From an uncultured Clostridia bacterium (GTDB lineage: Bacteria; Bacillota; Clostridia; Christensenellales; UBA1242): DNA of 64,000 bases. The DNA lies in assembly GCA_944362705.1 (NCBI GenBank), contig CALVTO010000001.1:81416-145415 (forward strand), in the 5' to 3' direction. The notes beneath the pieces are model-generated. The model did not search any database. It was not told the DNA's origin and saw nothing but the letters and a program-made list of their open reading frames with translations. The stretch's first letter is position 1, and each line of letters begins with the position of its first letter. Of the stretch, positions 9,745 through 19,249 are shown piece after piece. The translations under genes and the position numbers were made by a program.

Positions 9745-10504
9745 CTTGCAATTCCTCCCAAATTTTTAGGAAGTATGTTTGAAATTCTGGGTGATTTCTG
9801 CGTTCAAATGGCGTTAAGTTTTGTGGTAAAGAAATGGTAATTTCTTTTTTTAATGTCGCTGGGCGTTTGGTTAAAATAAGCACGCGGTCGCTCATGGCAA
9901 TGGCTTCGCTAATATCGTGTGTCACTAAAATAGCTGTTTTGTGTTCGCTTTTAATAATGGCGTGCATGCTGTTTTGTACGTTTAAGCGGGTTTGGTAATC
10001 AAGCGCCGAAAATGGTTCGTCTAACAACAAAAGGTGTGGGTTGGTGGCCAATGTTCGAATTAAAGCCACGCGTTGGCGCATACCACCTGAAAGTTCGCGC
10101 GGGTAACTTTTTTGAAACCCATCTAGCCCGTATTTTACAATAAGTTCTTGCGCTTTTTTCTTATTTTCGGGCGTGCGCTTTTTTTGAATGGTTAGCCCTA
10201 AAAGAATATTTTCTTCTATGGTAAGCCAATCAAACAATTCATCACGTTGAAACATATAGCCTACGTTTTTATTGGTTTTGGTAATAGGATCGTTTTGCAA
10301 ATAAATATCACCGCTTGTTTTATTAAGAAGACCAGCGATTAAAGACAAAATAGTGGTTTTACCACAACCGCTTGGGCCTACAATGCTTATAAATTCACCT
10401 GGCTGTATGCCAAAAGATATATCTTTTAAAGCAAGCGTTTCACCACGCAATGTATGGTATGTTAAGGATACATGGTTTAATTGTAAAATGTGCTTTTCCG
10501 TCAT
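9725..10504 (-). CDS. NitT/TauT-type ABC transporter ATP-binding protein
   Basis: A 259-residue ABC ATPase. Walker A is GPSGCGKTT, the Q-loop lies in FQRDELF, the signature is LSGGMRQRVAL, Walker B is HLLLLDEPFSALD and the H-loop is VTHD. It powers uptake with the overlapping permease gene. SD AGGAGG lies directly behind the T-tract of the intercistronic terminator, so the terminator and ribosome-binding site are adjacent. Confidence 0.95.
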   Translation of the reverse strand: MTEKHILQLNHVSLTYHTLRGETLALKDISFGIQPGEFISIVGPSGCGKTTILSLIAGLLNKTSGDIYLQNDPITKTNKNVGYMFQRDELFDWLTIEENILLGLTIQKKRTPENKKKAQELIVKYGLDGFQKSYPRELSGGMRQRVALIRTLATNPHLLLLDEPFSALDYQTRLNVQNSMHAIIKSEHKTAILVTHDISEAIAMSDRVLILTKRPATLKKEITISLPQNLTPFERRNHPEFQTYFLKIWEELQDEEENS

Positions 10505-10514
10505 ATGCTTCCTC

Positions 10515-10553
10515 CTAAAAAAGACACTCTTTCCGCAAAGCGCGGAAAGAGTA
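10515..10553 (-). terminator. Intercistronic attenuating terminator
   Basis: Read on the minus strand, an 11-bp stem (10526-10536 with 10542-10552; actctttccgc / gcggaaagagt) is followed by a six-T tract (10517-10522). It lies between the substrate-binding protein gene and the ATPase gene. It should reduce expression of the ATPase and permease relative to the binding protein, a stoichiometry common in ABC importers. Confidence 0.8.
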
Positions 10554-10557
10554 TGTG

Positions 10558-11550
10558 TTATGCTGCAATTTTTGAAGCGAATGTATTATCTACAACCGAT
10601 GAAAATTTTACATTGCAATCTTCGTCAATTTCGCCTGCGTTTTTCATAACTTCAAGTAAACGGTTAAATGCACTTTCTTCCATAACAGGCGTACTCATCC
10701 ATGCGTCTATGTTTTTGTAACTAATAATACTTGCTTCAATGCTTTCTAAGCTTACACCTTCAAAACTTGCTACCAAACCTTGTGCAACTACACTTGGGTC
10801 GTTTTCATAAATGTAGTTGTATGCTTTTTGTATAGCCCTTAAAAATGCTTCTAATTTTTCAGGGTTTTTCTTCATGTAGTCGCTTGTTGCCATAAAGCAG
10901 GTGTATGGTATTTCGCCACTTGCTTCACCTAAAGAAGCAACAATTTTACCTTTTCCAGCTTTTTCATATTCACTTGCGGTTGGTTCAAACATGGTGCAAT
11001 AATCGCCCGTGCCACCTTCAAATGCGGGTACGGTCATGTTAAATGCAAGTTCTAAGTTTAGGTTAATATTGGTTCCGTTGGTGTAACCATGTTGGTTTAC
11101 AATCCACTCAAGCGTCATAGCTGGTAACCCGCCACGGCGTCCACCAATAATGGTTGTGTTGGTTAGGTTATCCCACGAGAATTCTTCGCTTGTATTGCGT
11201 GATACTAAGAAAGAACCGTCGCGTTTGGTTAACTGACCAAAAATAATAGGGTGGTTGGTACTGCCTTGTGACTTCACGTAAACAATTGTTTCCGGACCAA
11301 GTAAAGCAACGTCGGCACTGTTAGATAGCAAGGCCGCCATACTCGTGTCGCTACCGCCACCATTGGTTAGTTCTATGGTTAAACCTTCTTCTTCCATAAA
11401 CCCTAAATTGATTGCTAAATATAATGGTGCATAAAATATACTGTGGGTTACTTCGTTTAAGCGAATCACGCCATCATCTTTCTTTTTACAACCCGCAAAG
11501 CATATACTTACGCAACATAAAACTAATAAAAATGCAATGGTTTTTTTCAA
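10558..11550 (-). CDS. NitT/TauT-family ABC substrate-binding lipoprotein
   Basis: A 330-residue lipoprotein. The signal peptide ends in a lipobox (ICFAGC), so the mature protein is lipid-anchored at Cys about 20, followed by charged KKKDD. The SsuA/ThiY-like fold is suggested by LNEVTHSIFYAPLYLAINLGFMEEEGL and TNGGGSDTSMAALLSNSADVAL. It starts at TTG (11548-11550) with SD AGGAGG about 10 nt upstream. It captures substrate for the downstream permease and ATPase. Candidates are a sulfonate, nitrate-like anion or thiamine-pyrimidine precursor; no thiamine genes or riboswitch are visible nearby, so the substrate stays open. Confidence 0.9.
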   Translation of the reverse strand: MKKTIAFLLVLCCVSICFAGCKKKDDGVIRLNEVTHSIFYAPLYLAINLGFMEEEGLTIELTNGGGSDTSMAALLSNSADVALLGPETIVYVKSQGSTNHPIIFGQLTKRDGSFLVSRNTSEEFSWDNLTNTTIIGGRRGGLPAMTLEWIVNQHGYTNGTNINLNLELAFNMTVPAFEGGTGDYCTMFEPTASEYEKAGKGKIVASLGEASGEIPYTCFMATSDYMKKNPEKLEAFLRAIQKAYNYIYENDPSVVAQGLVASFEGVSLESIEASIISYKNIDAWMSTPVMEESAFNRLLEVMKNAGEIDEDCNVKFSSVVDNTFASKIAA

Positions 11551-11654
11551 TTTTTTCCTACCTCCTTTTTGGTATATTGTATTTTATTCAGGCAAATTTT
11601 CATTTGTCACAAAAATTATTTTTCTTCTTACGGCAAGTGTGCTATACTACCGTT
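11551..11654. promoter_or_regulatory. Divergent promoter region
   Basis: Leftward: GTGACA, N18, TAAAAT and then AGGAGG for the binding-protein gene. Rightward: TATACT (11643-11648) ends exactly 6 nt before ATG 11655 with no SD, implying a leaderless mRNA. No riboswitch-like fold was recognised. Confidence 0.6.
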
Positions 11655-12266
11655 ATGCAAAGTGTGCGTCGTAAACATTTATCTTGGCTACCAGCGGTGT
11701 TAATTACCTTACGTTTAGCGTTAGGTGTTTTGTTGTTAGCTGTTGGTATCTTGTTTGCAGAAATAACTATGGCGTATGTGTTGTGTGCTATACTTGGGTT
11801 AAATTTTGTTACATTTTTTGTAAATATAAAAATGAAACGTTTAACGATTGCGGAGCTTAAAGTGGATAAAATTTCACAAATTGTGTTGCATATGTTATGG
11901 GCGTGTGTTTTGCTTTTACATAGGTTTTATCTTATTTGGGGCGTTATGGTGTATATTCTTGTTTTAATTGTACAAGCGCGCCTTACCATAGAACTTATAA
12001 AAATTTCGCCAAAAAAAGAGTACAAAGATGGTTGGTCCTTTGCCCTGCAAAACGTTGCAGAAGTTCTGTGTATTATATTGCTTTTTTACGCCACAAGTGT
12101 TACAATAAGTTATATTTTTATAGGTGCCATTATTTTGTGTGTTATGGGCATGAATTTAATAAAAACCAAATATTTATTAAAAGCAGCGCAGGCGTTAGAT
12201 GCTATTCTTGAAAAACAAGCCCAAACCACATCTGATGTTCCACCTAAAGAAAAGGAAACACCATAA
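11655..12266 (+). CDS. Hypothetical polytopic membrane protein
   Basis: About 203 residues with a basic N-terminus (QSVRRKHLSW) and five or six hydrophobic segments, plus a short charged cytoplasmic tail ending KQAQTTSDVPPKEKETP. I recognise no family. The frame stays open further upstream across the divergent gene, but the promoter position and the change in character place the start at ATG 11655. The stop overlaps the next gene as TAATG, so the two are translationally coupled and precede valS in the same direction. Confidence 0.7.
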   Translation: MQSVRRKHLSWLPAVLITLRLALGVLLLAVGILFAEITMAYVLCAILGLNFVTFFVNIKMKRLTIAELKVDKISQIVLHMLWACVLLLHRFYLIWGVMVYILVLIVQARLTIELIKISPKKEYKDGWSFALQNVAEVLCIILLFYATSVTISYIFIGAIILCVMGMNLIKTKYLLKAAQALDAILEKQAQTTSDVPPKEKETP

Positions 12267-12457
12267 TGAGAATATTTGGTATTATTTGTTTATTGTTATG
12301 TTTAATTGCAGGGGCAGTTTTGTTAATAGGGGCACCATATTTTATTTCCGAAAAAAAATATGAGGCACAAGCTCGTGCTAAAAAAGTCGTAAAATTGCAA
12401 GCCGTGGGTCTTATTTGTGTTGCCGTGGCGGTTGTTATTATGATGATTCTTGTTTAG
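12266..12457 (+). CDS. Small two-helix membrane protein
   Basis: 63 residues: hydrophobic helix (about 4-26), a short Lys-rich loop (EKKYEAQARAKKVVK), and a second helix (about 45-63). ATG overlaps the stop of the upstream membrane protein gene by one base, and an AAAGGAAA SD lies inside that gene. Function unknown; its partner is likely the coupled upstream protein. Confidence 0.7.
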   Translation: MRIFGIICLLLCLIAGAVLLIGAPYFISEKKYEAQARAKKVVKLQAVGLICVAVAVVIMMILV

Positions 12458-12480
12458 ATTAAAAAAAGAAGGAAAAAACA

Positions 12481-14904
12481 ATGTTAGATAAAAAGTACAA
12501 TGCACAAGAAAAAGAACAAAAATGGAAAGAATATTGGCAACAAGAAAATGTATATAAATTTGTGCCAGACCAAAGAGAAGTGTATTCTATAGATACACCT
12601 CCGCCAACCGTAAATGGTAAAATACATATTGGGCATATTTTTAGCTATTCGCAAGCGGAAATGGTAGCAAGGTATAAACGTCTACGAGGGTACAATGTAT
12701 TTTATCCGTTTGGGTTCGATGATAACGGCTTACCAAGTGAACGTTTGGTAGAAAAAGAGCAAGGTAAAAAAGCGCACGAAATTGGTAGAGAAGCGTTTTC
12801 TAAACTTTGCTATCAAACAACCGATGCATATGAAAAAGAATTCAAAGAGCTTTTTCAAAGCTTAGGCGTGAGTGCCGATTGGAGCAATGCGTATAAAACG
12901 GTAAGCCCTTCCACCATAAAAATTAGTCAAGCATCGTTCTTAGAGCTTGCTAAAAAAGGGTATTGCTATCATAAGGAAAGCCCTGCTTTGTGGTGTAACG
13001 AGTGTTTAACCAGCATTGCGCAAGCAGAGCTAGAAACAAAAACACTCAAAACAACGTTTAATTATGTAACATTTACCACGGAAGAAGATAACGAACCGTT
13101 TACCATAGCAACTACAAGACCCGAGCTGTTGCCAGCGATTGTTAGTGTGTTTGTAAATCCAAAAGACAAAAAGCATAAGCACCTAATAGGTAAACATGCA
13201 CGTATTCCTGTTATTAACGAAGTTGTGCCAATTATGGCTGATGAAAAAGTAGATGCCGAAAAAGGTACAGGCGTGGTTATGTGCTGTACATTTGGTGACC
13301 AAACCGATATAGAATGGTGGAAAAAATACAACTTGCCATTGCGTTTTATTTTTACCAAAGATGGGCGCATTAAAGAAGATGTACCAAACTATGGTGGCTT
13401 AAAAATAAAAGAAGCTCGTAAAAAAGTGGTAGAAGACTTACAAGCGGGTGGCTATATTGAAAAAATAGAAGAACTAGAACACGAAGTACAAACCCATGAA
13501 CGTTGCGGAAAAGAAGTAGAATACACCGTAATGAAACAATGGTTTATTGATATTATGAACCATAAAGAAGATTTCTTAAAAATGGGCGAAAGTATTCAGT
13601 GGTACCCATCGCACATGCATAACCGCTATGTAGAATGGGTAAAAAATGTAGCGTGGGATTGGTGCATATCTCGTCAACGTTACTTTGGCGTACCATTCCC
13701 AGTTTGGTATTGCGAAGAATGTGGTGAACCTATTTTTGCCAACGAAGCCGATTTGCCTGTAAACCCATTGGTAGATAAACCAAGCGTAAAGGTTTGCCCG
13801 AAATGCGGTTGCACGCATTTTGTTCCAGAAACCGACGTTATGGATACATGGGCAACTTCATCCGTTACGCCACTTATTAACATGAAATACGGCGAAGAAC
13901 ACAATTACGAAAACATTTTAAAACCAATGAGTTTGCGCACAAACGCAAGTGAAATTATTCGTACGTGGGATTTTTACACTATTGTAAAAAGTTTTTATCA
14001 CTTTGGGCAACGTCCATGGAACAATGTTATGATTTCAGGCTTTGTTATGGCCGATAAAGGTGAAAAAATAAGCAAAAGCAAAGGCAATAGCAAAATGGAC
14101 CCGGTAGAGTTAATAAAAACCTATTCTGCCGATGCCGTAAGATATTGGGCAGCTTCGGGTAGGTTAGGAACCGATATTACGTTTAGCGAAGAAACTTTGT
14201 TGCGCGGTAAAAAACTTATTAACAAATTGTGGAATGTTTCAAAATTTATTGAAATGCATTTGGCCGATTATGAAGATAAGCCATTTACCAATTTCGAGTT
14301 TGTCGATAAGTGGGTTTTAGGTAGTTTTGGGCAAATGGAACAACAATTTATGAAATATGCAGATGAATACGAAATAGGTTTGGCTCTTAACTTACTTGAA
14401 AAGTTTTTCTGGAATTTCTGCGATAACTATATTGAAATTGTAAAACATAGGTTGTATCGTCCAGAAGAGTTTGGGGCAGAAGCAAGATATAGCGGGCAAA
14501 AAACGGTATACACATTACTTTATAAATTTTTACAAATGTTTAGTATTTATTTCCCGTTTATTACAGAAGAAATTTTCCAAGGTGTATATCATAATCATGT
14601 ATCTATTCATACAACACAAATGGTTCCACTTACGTATGCGTTTAACAACGAAACCATGCTAGGTGACCAAATGGTAGAAATTATTAGTCAGGCGCGTGGC
14701 GTAAAAACAAACCATAACGTATCTTTAAAAACGCCTATTCGTTTGCTTTCATTAGGTGTTCGTGCAGAATTAGAACAAGCAATTTTAAGTGCGCAAAAAG
14801 ATTTTAAAGCAACACTATTTATAGAAAATTTACAAATGAAACAAATAGAAAACGCACCATATGAAATATATACAGTAGAACTTAATTTAGACGAAAATGC
14901 TTAA
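12481..14904 (+). CDS. valS: Valyl-tRNA synthetase, archaeal-like type 2
   Basis: An 807-residue class I synthetase. The HIGH motif is KIHIGHIF (near residue 50) and the KMSKS motif is KISKSKGN (near residue 529). The segments DDNGLPSERLVEKEQG, TDVMDTWATSSVTPLIN and HFGQRPWNNVMISG are typical of ValRS of the archaeal/rickettsial subtype. A CP1 editing domain lies between (TIATTRPELLPA). Zinc-ribbon pairs CEECGEP and CPKCGCTHF lie near residues 410-445. The protein lacks the long C-terminal coiled-coil arm of ordinary bacterial ValRS, and at 807 residues it is shorter. It charges tRNA(Val). The subtype suggests replacement by horizontal transfer. A terminator follows directly. Confidence 0.9.
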   Translation: MLDKKYNAQEKEQKWKEYWQQENVYKFVPDQREVYSIDTPPPTVNGKIHIGHIFSYSQAEMVARYKRLRGYNVFYPFGFDDNGLPSERLVEKEQGKKAHEIGREAFSKLCYQTTDAYEKEFKELFQSLGVSADWSNAYKTVSPSTIKISQASFLELAKKGYCYHKESPALWCNECLTSIAQAELETKTLKTTFNYVTFTTEEDNEPFTIATTRPELLPAIVSVFVNPKDKKHKHLIGKHARIPVINEVVPIMADEKVDAEKGTGVVMCCTFGDQTDIEWWKKYNLPLRFIFTKDGRIKEDVPNYGGLKIKEARKKVVEDLQAGGYIEKIEELEHEVQTHERCGKEVEYTVMKQWFIDIMNHKEDFLKMGESIQWYPSHMHNRYVEWVKNVAWDWCISRQRYFGVPFPVWYCEECGEPIFANEADLPVNPLVDKPSVKVCPKCGCTHFVPETDVMDTWATSSVTPLINMKYGEEHNYENILKPMSLRTNASEIIRTWDFYTIVKSFYHFGQRPWNNVMISGFVMADKGEKISKSKGNSKMDPVELIKTYSADAVRYWAASGRLGTDITFSEETLLRGKKLINKLWNVSKFIEMHLADYEDKPFTNFEFVDKWVLGSFGQMEQQFMKYADEYEIGLALNLLEKFFWNFCDNYIEIVKHRLYRPEEFGAEARYSGQKTVYTLLYKFLQMFSIYFPFITEEIFQGVYHNHVSIHTTQMVPLTYAFNNETMLGDQMVEIISQARGVKTNHNVSLKTPIRLLSLGVRAELEQAILSAQKDFKATLFIENLQMKQIENAPYEIYTVELNLDENA

Positions 14905-14905
14905 A

Positions 14906-14937
14906 AAAAAGCCAAAGATTTTTCTTTGGCCTTTTTA
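14906..14937 (+). terminator. Intrinsic terminator after valS
   Basis: Stem gccaaag / ctttggc (14911-14917 with 14924-14930), flanked by A and T runs. Confidence 0.9.
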
Positions 14938-14965
14938 TTTGGTTTCTTTTTTTGTTAAGTTGTAA

Positions 14966-14978
14966 TATAATACGTAGT
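14966..14978 (+). promoter_or_regulatory. -10 element for leaderless sulfatase gene
   Basis: A perfect TATAAT (14966-14971) ends 7 nt before ATG 14979. No SD is present and the -35 region is weak (TTTCTT, 17 nt upstream). Confidence 0.6.
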
Positions 14979-17204
14979 ATGAAAAATTTTATATTGCAAA
15001 AAACATATATATGCATTTTATACGTTGCACTTACTTTATGCATGGAAGTGTTTTTGTTTGTGCAACTAGATTTTGGTTTCTTTCCAGAATATGTTGTTTT
15101 TACACTAGCATGGGTACTTTTCTTTTGCGCTTTGCTATTTTCTTTTCCATCTTTAAGGTTTACTAATGCATTTGTATCTATTATTCTGGCATTTCAAATT
15201 CTTATTGGGTATGTAAATATTTGCGTACATAATACGTTAAACGATGTTTTCTCGCTTAGTATGTTAACACTTGTGGGGGAAACCGCCGAAGTGCTAACGC
15301 TTGATATGTTTCCAATTTTGCCTATATTTTTTTATATTGGAATACTTATGTTGTTTATTGTGGGGCTATTAAGTATTGCAAAAATAAAAGTTACCAAAGC
15401 GCAAGTTACGCGTGCTTCCCATGCTATAAAAAACGTGTTGGTTGTTGTGGTACTTACTTTATGTTTAGGTATGTATAGCGTACAAACCGCCATGTTGCCT
15501 ACGTATGGGGCAGAACTATGTTACTTAGACGACCAAAGTTTATATACGTCTTTTTACTCAGGTAAAGAGTCGCTTAAAAAATTTGGTACCTATGGGTTTT
15601 ATATGGAACAATTAGGCAGGCTTATCTATAACCCGTTCGATAAGCAAGATGCTATAACAAAAGACGAAGCGTTGGCATATCTAGAAACACAAGAATATAC
15701 GCCAGAAGATTTAGCTATATTTGGCGCATGTGAAGGAAGTAATGTTCTTTCTATTATGGCAGAAAGTTTTGAATGGTATGTTATTTCTCCAGAACTTACG
15801 CCTACACTTTATGCGTTAAGCACGGGGCACAATTTTGCCACCAACGGAACGTTTTACACCATTACTACACAGGAAAATGGTTCTGTTACCTTACAACGCA
15901 ACGATCATATGCCAAGTGCCGATAATGTAGGTTTTGTTTTAAGTAATTATTATTCCAAAGCAAAAACCGATTATTCGGAAACATCTTTTATTTTAGGAAG
16001 TTACCCCTATAATAAAAGTTATACGTCGCGCTTATCTTTTGCAGATAAAGGCCTGTATAGTAACATTTCTTATAATTTTTCTTTGCCAAATCAGTTGGTG
16101 TTGGCGGGGGCCGTAGATACAACTTTATATGTGCACCCGTATAAAGCATCGTTTTATGGCCGTGATACGCTTACAAAAAGATTCGGTTTTGAACAAACCA
16201 TGTTTATTGAAAATATGCCAGAAGTGAAACAAGACTCTGGTTTGCGTTTAGCACATGCAACCCTCGATAGCGAAGTGGTAAAAGCGTATGCAAATCAACT
16301 TATGCCTGTTGTGCAAAATGAAGATGGCTCACTACAAACATTTTACACACACTTTACTACCATAAGTACCCACGGCGAATACACAAGCGACCATCCACTG
16401 ATTTCACAAGAAACAAAAAACTTAGTTAAAGCCTATGTGGAAGAAACGTATCATTTAACAGAAGTAGATATTGTAGGTTCTGAGGACTATGCTTTTTATA
16501 CGTTTGTTTTAAAAGCGCTTGATACAGAGTACATGCTTGCTTATATTATGAATTATTTAACTACCCCGCAACAAGTATATACAACAAACGGCAAAGAGGT
16601 AGAAGGAAGAACGGAAATTTTAATAGATAACACACTACTTGTCTTTTTTGCCGACCATCAATCGTATTACTCTTCGTTAGATACGCTTGTAAAGCCTGAG
16701 TTTTACGTGCAAGGTGGCGAATTTACAAATGCGCTCATTTCTCAATTTAAGCAACGTATATCAGCTGTAAATTACCTGTATGCACCGCAAAGGTATCATG
16801 TGCCAGCATTTATTTATAGCACGCGCATAAACGAGGAAACCATAGATGGGTATCGGCAAACCATAACGAAATTTACGCAAGCTTTTGACCTTACACCAAC
16901 GGTTCTAGCGTTGCTAGGGGTTTCGTATAACCCTAATTATTATTTAGGGTATCCTGTTATGTGTGAGGTGGAAAATACCACAACAGGCGAAATAAAAGAT
17001 TTAACCGCGGGCGTTTTAGTTAGTCATACAGGTGGCATGTTCTCGCAAACCTTGTATGCAGATAATGGAATAGATGTATTATATAATGTGAACCATATTT
17101 CAAGTGAGCAAGCTATCATAGAGTTTTCTATTCCAATCAACGACTATATCCGTAAATGGAAATGCATTACCGCATTATACGAATACAATCTTTTTACAAC
17201 TTAA
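14979..17204 (+). CDS. LtaS-like membrane sulfatase / phosphoglycerol transferase
   Basis: 741 residues. Five hydrophobic segments fill the first 190 or so residues, then a long extracellular alkaline-phosphatase/sulfatase-fold domain. Family landmarks are IMAESFEWY (metal Glu), FYGRDTLTKRFGF (matching the substrate-pocket Arg region of LtaS), TTISTHGEY (His) and FFADHQSYY (metal Asp-His). The usual nucleophile motif GKTSD is replaced by a divergent NGSVTLQ. Relatives polymerise glycerol phosphate on lipoteichoic acid or decorate envelope glycans at the outer membrane face. ATG 14979 is chosen because it follows the -10 with leaderless spacing. It is monocistronic, bounded by terminators. Confidence 0.8.
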   Translation: MKNFILQKTYICILYVALTLCMEVFLFVQLDFGFFPEYVVFTLAWVLFFCALLFSFPSLRFTNAFVSIILAFQILIGYVNICVHNTLNDVFSLSMLTLVGETAEVLTLDMFPILPIFFYIGILMLFIVGLLSIAKIKVTKAQVTRASHAIKNVLVVVVLTLCLGMYSVQTAMLPTYGAELCYLDDQSLYTSFYSGKESLKKFGTYGFYMEQLGRLIYNPFDKQDAITKDEALAYLETQEYTPEDLAIFGACEGSNVLSIMAESFEWYVISPELTPTLYALSTGHNFATNGTFYTITTQENGSVTLQRNDHMPSADNVGFVLSNYYSKAKTDYSETSFILGSYPYNKSYTSRLSFADKGLYSNISYNFSLPNQLVLAGAVDTTLYVHPYKASFYGRDTLTKRFGFEQTMFIENMPEVKQDSGLRLAHATLDSEVVKAYANQLMPVVQNEDGSLQTFYTHFTTISTHGEYTSDHPLISQETKNLVKAYVEETYHLTEVDIVGSEDYAFYTFVLKALDTEYMLAYIMNYLTTPQQVYTTNGKEVEGRTEILIDNTLLVFFADHQSYYSSLDTLVKPEFYVQGGEFTNALISQFKQRISAVNYLYAPQRYHVPAFIYSTRINEETIDGYRQTITKFTQAFDLTPTVLALLGVSYNPNYYLGYPVMCEVENTTTGEIKDLTAGVLVSHTGGMFSQTLYADNGIDVLYNVNHISSEQAIIEFSIPINDYIRKWKCITALYEYNLFTT

Positions 17205-17227
17205 AACAAATCATAAAAAAATATATA

Positions 17228-17255
17228 AAAAGACGGTAAATTCCGTCTTTTTTTT
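17228..17255 (+). terminator. Intrinsic terminator after the LtaS-like gene
   Basis: Stem aaagacgg / ccgtcttt with a T8 tail. Confidence 0.85.
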
Positions 17256-17281
17256 GTTGGTTTAAACGAAATGAATAGAAA

Positions 17282-17288
17282 ATCGACA
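17282..17288 (-). promoter_or_regulatory. Possible 0A box upstream of spo0A
   Basis: ATCGACA matches the reverse complement of the Spo0A box (TGTCGAA) at 6 of 7 positions, about 110 nt before the spo0A start. Spo0A autoregulation is known in endospore formers. A chance match is possible. Confidence 0.3.
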
Positions 17289-17400
17289 AAAAATCATATT
17301 TTTAGAATAATTTCCAAAAAATATGTATCTTCGTTTTCTCTAAAAAAATGTAACTTTTTGCTATGCTTTGTACACAATCATACAAAAAAGGAGATATATC

Positions 17401-18186
17401 ATGAAAGAGGTTATTAAGGTTGTTATTGGAGAAGATAATGACACATTAAGAGAAAAATATAAAAAAGGGTTAGAAGAAAACAGTTGTATTCAGGTGCTTG
17501 CAACCGCAAAAACAGGCAAAGAATTATGGCTTATGATGCAAGAACATCAACCAGATTTAGTGGTTACCGATGTTTTGCTTTCAGAAATGGACGGGTTTTC
17601 TGTTATGGAAAAAGCCCAACAAGAACACGCGAATGCTAAATTTTTAATTTGTTCTTCTGTGCAATCCGATACGTTTGTACAAAAGGCTATGTTGTTAGGC
17701 GCAGAATATTATATGGTCAAACCGGTTTCGGTAACCGATGTGCAAAAACGCGTGCTTGATATTTTTGCAGAAACTGTTTCAAATCCAGTCGTGGTAAATA
17801 CAGCGAGTACCGCAGTTGCAGAGCACATGCCTAAACGCAATAAATATATGGAAGAACGCATTACCAACATATTTATTACTGTAGGTATTCCTGCACATAT
17901 TAAAGGGTATCAATTTTTAAGAGAAGCTATTAAAATGGCTATAGATAACCCAGAAGTTATCAATTCTATTACCAAAGAGTTGTACCCAAGCATAGCACAA
18001 AGGTTTGATACAACGGCGAGCAAAGTAGAACGCGCAATCCGTCACGCAATAGAAGTTGCTTGGAGCCGTGGAAAAATTGAAAATATTAACAGTATATTTG
18101 GCGTAAAGGTATATTCGAACAATGAAAAACCTACCAATGGCGAATTTATTGCTTTGGTTGCGGATAAAATGTTGATAGAAGGTTAA
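17401..18186 (+). CDS. spo0A: Sporulation master response regulator Spo0A
   Basis: 261 residues. The receiver domain has acidic residues E11 and D12, phospho-acceptor D57 (VVTDVLL) and Lys107 (MVKPVS). The C-terminal sigma-A-contacting DNA-binding domain is diagnostic: ITNIFITVGIPAHIKGYQ, LYPSIAQRFDTTASKVERAI and EVAWSRGKIENINSIFG. Phosphorylated Spo0A commits the cell to sporulation by binding 0A boxes. SD AAAGGAGA precedes ATG 17401. It fits with the spmAB, spoIIR and SipL-like genes nearby as evidence of a spore former. Confidence 0.97.
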   Translation: MKEVIKVVIGEDNDTLREKYKKGLEENSCIQVLATAKTGKELWLMMQEHQPDLVVTDVLLSEMDGFSVMEKAQQEHANAKFLICSSVQSDTFVQKAMLLGAEYYMVKPVSVTDVQKRVLDIFAETVSNPVVVNTASTAVAEHMPKRNKYMEERITNIFITVGIPAHIKGYQFLREAIKMAIDNPEVINSITKELYPSIAQRFDTTASKVERAIRHAIEVAWSRGKIENINSIFGVKVYSNNEKPTNGEFIALVADKMLIEG

Positions 18187-18271
18187 AAATATAGGATAAA
18201 ATAGTTTACAATTACATATGTTTGTTATAATATTATGCTAAAATTGAATAGCCACGTGCTTAGGAGGATGT

Positions 18272-18838
<567 letters not shown>

Positions 18839-18846
18839 TTTATAAC

Positions 18847-18872
18847 AGCAAGGCTTGCGCCTTGCTTTTTTT
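18847..18872 (+). terminator. Intrinsic terminator after the zinc-ribbon gene
   Basis: Stem agcaaggc / gccttgct, loop ttgc, then T7. Confidence 0.9.
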
Positions 18873-18920
18873 ATGTTTAAAAATATTTTTTAAGGAAATA
18901 CTTTTGCCCAAGGAGAGTCT

Positions 18921-19175
18921 ATGCGGTCAGTTAATTATAATCAAAAACTTGTTGTGCAACAAATTCAAGCTTTAAAAGGAGAAAAGGTAGAGCTAAGCAT
19001 TAACAAAGGTAGAAAAAAAATTGAAACCTTTTTTGCGGTTATACAAACATTATATCCGCGCATTTTTACAGTATCTTTAAACGATGGTAATGAAAACGCC
19101 ACCAAAACATATTCCTATTCCGAGGTTATGTGTGGCGATGTGGTTATAAAACCTGTACAAAAAACCGATGCGTAA
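18921..19175 (+). CDS. veg: Veg family protein
   Basis: 84 residues, matching the small Veg family: ALKGEKVELSINKGRKKIET, YPRIFTVSL and KTYSYSEVMCGDVVI. In B. subtilis Veg is strongly expressed and stimulates biofilm matrix genes through SinR. The SH3-like beta barrel is cytosolic. SD AAGGAGA precedes ATG 18921. The neighbouring SPOCS/LysM gene is a common companion in Clostridia. Confidence 0.9.
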   Translation: MRSVNYNQKLVVQQIQALKGEKVELSINKGRKKIETFFAVIQTLYPRIFTVSLNDGNENATKTYSYSEVMCGDVVIKPVQKTDA

Positions 19176-19249
19176 AAATTTTTAAAATTTGTCATAAATC
19201 TTCCAACGCCTGTATATACTGCAATAGAAACAGCAAGGAGGATTATTTT

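Noticed and set aside
11412..11654. Upstream extension of the 11655 membrane protein
   Set aside because: It is antisense to the substrate-binding protein gene, and the -10 element lies at 11643-11648, inside the extension.
10505..11654. Thiamine or metabolite riboswitch controlling the ABC importer
   Set aside because: The leader before the binding-protein gene is under 60 nt and contains no recognisable aptamer.
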